DNA of 22,883 bases from Isohypsibius dastychi. Lineage: Eukaryota > Tardigrada > Eutardigrada > Parachela > Isohypsibiidae. Position 1 is the stretch's first letter. The number at the start of each line of letters is the position of its first letter. Positions 19,524 to 22,883 of the stretch are shown here, in pieces. A program made the position numbers and the translations under genes. Below the pieces are notes generated by a model. It was not told the origin of the DNA. It searched no databases and saw nothing but the letters and a program-made list of their open reading frames with translations. Location of the stretch: the NCBI GenBank assembly GCA_034696485.1, contig JAQIWT010000340.1:1-22883 (forward strand), in the 5' to 3' direction.

Positions 19524-22500
19524 CTACTCGACCTCATCGTCTGGTTGTTTTGATTCGCCAGCTTTATCCTTCTTTCTTTTCTTCTTCCGTTTTCGCTTTT
19601 TCGTATCTTTCTTCTCATCGGTATTACCAAGAGCTACATCATCCGTCTCATTCTCTGTCCCTGTGTCAGCTCCCTCATTTTCCGAGATTCCCGCCATCGT
19701 GCTGATGGTATTCGCAAGCTTTTGTTTACCTCTTTCAGAAAATATAGAACCTTGCGTGAGTGGAGGCGGTATTTGTTTTTCTTCAAAAAAAACTTAGGTT
19801 ATTGCGAATATTTCTGATGATTGTGGTTTCTCTTGTACCAGTTCTGTTAAGATTATTGGAGTCGTCGTCGACTTTCTTGACTGGAGGGTGTGCGATCACT
19901 ACTTTGGGGGTCAAGATTGCTGGGTCTCTTTTCGAAAAGCCTTGTTGAGGGGGAGCTTCTAAAAATTCTGAGTCATTATGACTTCAGTGGTCCTTCGTGT
20001 TTAGATCACTAACCTGAGCTTTCCCGAGGCTGAGAAAACTGAGCAGCTAATGAGGCTACCATTCCTTTAGGGGATACAGATGCTGCTTCTTTCCGAGCTC
20101 TGTGTTCTTCCATCATTTCCAAATGCTCGGCGGGGTTATCGATGGCAGCATGGTCATGAATAGAAGGACGGTGCTTTTTACGCTTCACGCGTCTTCTCAG
20201 TCGGTTTGCAGCGTGAGAATGGGGCAAGTGATCAGCCGGCAAGTTTGACATATCGACTTCTCCAAAAGCATTCTCATCAGGGTCAGAATCAGATGATTTC
20301 TCCCGACTGGACCGTTCTGCCTCGAAGATTTTCCTGAGTTTTTGTATCTGACTTGGATCTGGTAGCATTTGGAATGAAGTTTGTGTCTCCTGTGAGCCGA
20401 GCTTCGGTTTTGGCACCGATTCAGCTTGAACCCCAGTGCTTCTTCTACGGACTGTACCATTCCAGCCTTCTTGACCGGGCTTCTCCACGATCATTGACAA
20501 AGCGCCCAATCCCGGTGAAGGAAATTCATGGGTAAAGTCAAGTGGTTCAGCATCTTTCGGGTTCGCATAATTTCTCTCATGAATTTTGGAAATCGCCTCC
20601 AGGTCTTCGTCATCAAGTGACGTGTCGCGAAGATATCGGAGAGTTACTCCATCCTGAAGATCTCCGTCAAAAATTGACCGAGTCGAGCCAAGATCCACAT
20701 CCCGCTGCGGTATCTGCATTATGCTATCTTGAGAACTCTCTACCTCGAGTTGAGGTAACTCAAGGTTAGAAACAGTGGGATCAAGAGTGGCCATATAGGG
20801 AGCTGGAATTTCATCCTTGACTTTGACCACGATCAGTTCCTTGTTGAAGCCCATTTGGAGAATATCCAGTGAATCATCATCATGAACATCTGAGCGGGCA
20901 GCACTGAGCGACAAATACCGTTCTGCACCCGGTGTTCTCGGCTTTCGTTTCTTGGATTTCTTTTTCTTGTCTCTCTTCTTTGATTTGTCACGCCGAGTTT
21001 CCGAAAGGTCGCCACTAACTCGTCGTTCCAGGATGGTCGGTGCCTCTTTTTCATCATCCTTTTGAGCTTGATGTGCAGCAGCAGACTGTCTCCTTGAGCC
21101 ACCTAGTTTTTCGGCAGACGGTTTAGCACCACCTAGAGGGGGTGCAGAGTGGGTTTTTGTCGATTTCGGTCGAGCTCGGTATGGAACGCGGCCAGTTGTG
21201 ATTTCCCCGTATCTAAGATCAACTCTTGAAGACGGCCAAAATCAAGTGAATCATTTTACACTTACTGAGCCTTGATTGCATCGAGCGATTCCTGTTCTGC
21301 ATAGCGATCTCGTCCAAGTAGCCAAAAACTGTTAGTTTTATCGTGTCTCCGCATGTCGTCGGTATTCTCGATAAAATGGTACCCGTGAAACTGTTTGAGA
21401 TCCTTGAGAAATTCTTCGGTGATGAGTATTCGATATGTGGCTGAAAGGCGTTCCATATCTTCCGCTATGTCTCGCGCTTCGCCAATCACGGTAAATTCGG
21501 AGTGATCATTCCCATATAATCCAGAAAGGACCTGAAATGCAGACAACTGGTTCAAAAGAAAAGCGCTGTGGGTCACTACTGATGACAAACTTCACTGCTG
21601 TGGTGAACATACACATTTCAAACACAGCTTTCTATGGAACGTTACATAAAGCTTTCAAAAAGAGGCTCACCGGTCCACAGTGAATCCCAAGACGGATCTT
21701 GATGTGATCAGTGTCGATATCTAACATAACTGCTTTCCAAGTGATGGAAATAAGATCAAGCGCTAAAACTGCGATCTTGTCAGCATATTCGATCCCTCCA
21801 AGTGGCACAGCGGCGATGATCGTACAGTCATCTCCACTCGTGTGTAATCGGAAAATATTCGGATCTTGGAGACTAAGAATGTGCTGACTGATTAGAGTCT
21901 GAAATCGCTCAATGAGCGCGATTGCAGATTCACCATGTGTTGGATCCTAGATGATCATTAGATCAGTCCAGATTATTGAATAAATCACCCACGATTGAAC
22001 TTACCAGCAATTCTGTGTATTCCACCATCGTCAAGTGCAATACGTAAGCCCGATTAGTGACCTTCGGCTCAACTGGCAATTTCGCTTTGATTTTCTCATA
22101 GACGGACGGTGTCAGATAGTCCTCGTTAGCCTTCCTCAGATCTTGCATTCTTTGTTTCACCTCAGAATTTGTGGTCTTGATATCCGATTTCTGTCTTTCG
22201 ATTATAAAGCCTGTGTTGACCACCGTCAAGTCCGCCATTCTTTTCGTGTCTGCCTCGACACGTCCTAAAATGGCAGATAATCCCGATGCCGTTACTCTCC
22301 GTTTTGGATCTTCATGCCAGCATGCCCTCATCAAGTTTATCATCGATTCAGGCATCTCGCTCAGCACTTCTTCACTTTCCAAATCGAGTGGTCGCAATGG
22401 TTTCTTCGGGTTCAGAACACGCAACAAGAGGCTCAATGGGCCTTTACCCAAATCTGAGTCGAATTTGTACGGAGTGCTCCTGGTTAATATCTCGTAAAAT

Positions 22501-22883
22501 ATAATCCCTGCTCTGTAAGTCAGTTTTGATCAAAGACCATAGATTGAATGAACGATAGTAACTCACGCATATGCATCTGCTTCTTTGCTAGGACGAAGCC
22601 GATGCTGGTCCAATGCAGCCTTGAGCTGCTCTGGTGCAGTCCAGAGAAGTGGGGTGAAAAAGACATTGTGCATTTCTGGCGGAGCTCGTTGCATATACTT
22701 GAAGACATGCTCTCTAGAGACGTATATCCCTTGCATGGAATACAGATGTGTATATTCCCTAAAAATTAATCCTTAAGAAAGCTGGATGTTTCGGGGACTG
22801 ACAAAAGAAACATACCAGTCTGATATTTTGATGGTCCAGTCAGATTCGACATACACGGAAGGGCTTCGAAGATTTCCATGAAT
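19524..22883 (-). CDS. Receptor guanylate cyclase-like protein, degenerate cyclase, long basic tail (5'-truncated)
   Basis: Exons: 22883-22816 (continues outside), 22758-22567, 22512-22005, 21946-21671, 21531-21266, 21212-20014, 19958-19839 and 19780-19524. All phases close, giving 961 residues in the window. First comes the end of a kinase-homology domain of receptor guanylate cyclases: HGNL, LLWTAPEQLK, SKEADAYAAGIIFYEI, ACWHEDPKRRVTA. A short linker helix (EVKQRMQDLRKANEDYL) and a cyclase domain follow, recognisable by IKIRLGIHCGPVLSGLYG and NSFWLLGRDRY. The cyclase lacks key residues. The first metal Asp is Thr (HLTMVEYTE), the guanine-selecting Glu is His (RLHTSGDD), and the ribose Asn and phosphate Arg are Asp (GEARDIAEDME). 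Only the second metal Asp remains. The last 524 residues are a low-complexity tail with two Lys/Arg clusters. Membership of the tail in this gene rests on phase and a 53-nt intron. Confidence 0.85.

Noticed and set aside
19486-19797. + strand frame rich in Ser/Phe (103 codons)
   Set aside because: It is the antisense shadow of the Lys/Arg-rich last exon of the cyclase-like gene.
20009-20914. Independent gene for the 301-residue acidic/basic frame
   Set aside because: The frame extends upstream without a stop to an acceptor at 21212 that matches the phase of the cyclase exon ending at 21266. It is therefore treated as part of the cyclase gene, though a separate promoter is not excluded.

Overview
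The window is animal nuclear DNA. Every sizeable gene is broken by spliceosomal GT-AG introns, most of them only about 48-80 nt long. The families present (receptor-type guanylate cyclase, p25-alpha/TPPP, casein kinase 1) are metazoan in flavour, and two others (adenylate kinase 7, CATIP) belong to organisms with motile cilia. Motile-cilium genes argue against nematodes. Compact introns and moderate base composition would suit a small-genome invertebrate such as a flatworm, but the phylum is inference with low confidence.

Layout, left to right. (+) 3' part of an unrecognised basic, charged protein (3-1332) with a poly(A) signal. (-) A secreted beta-lactamase-fold serine hydrolase (4666 to 1509), convergent with the first gene. 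(-) A p25-alpha/TPPP protein (8792 to 5406) whose normal domain continues into a roughly 550-residue Asn/Gln/Lys-rich tail built from phase-0 exons and a 36-bp tandem repeat. A gene-free kilobase (8793-9793) holds a TATA-like site and a 61-bp-armed inverted repeat. (+) Adenylate kinase 7 (9794-12451), then (+) a small protein with a mitochondrial-type N terminus (12615-13136). (-) A coiled-coil protein (15382 to 13196), divergent across 165 bp from (+) a casein-kinase-1-like protein with an altered catalytic loop (15548-17314). (-) CATIP (19293 to 17662). (-) A guanylate-cyclase-like receptor (22883 to 19524), cut by the window edge, whose cyclase domain has lost most catalytic residues and which continues into a tail of about 524 residues.

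AK7 and CATIP are ciliary or axonemal proteins and TPPP binds microtubules. The coiled-coil protein could fit the same setting, but that is inference. I assembled exons by hand from splice consensus, reading-phase agreement and family alignment. For all genes with a family match the phases close exactly. The three weak points are one AK7 donor, one junction in the coiled-coil gene (a frameshift or a 50-nt intron), and the assignment of the long last exons to the guanylate-cyclase gene. The most unusual content is the extended TPPP, the pseudo-guanylate cyclase with its basic tail, and the HRE-bearing CK1. I found no rRNA, CRISPR or bacterial-type mobile element and saw no tRNA, although no tRNA scan could be run.
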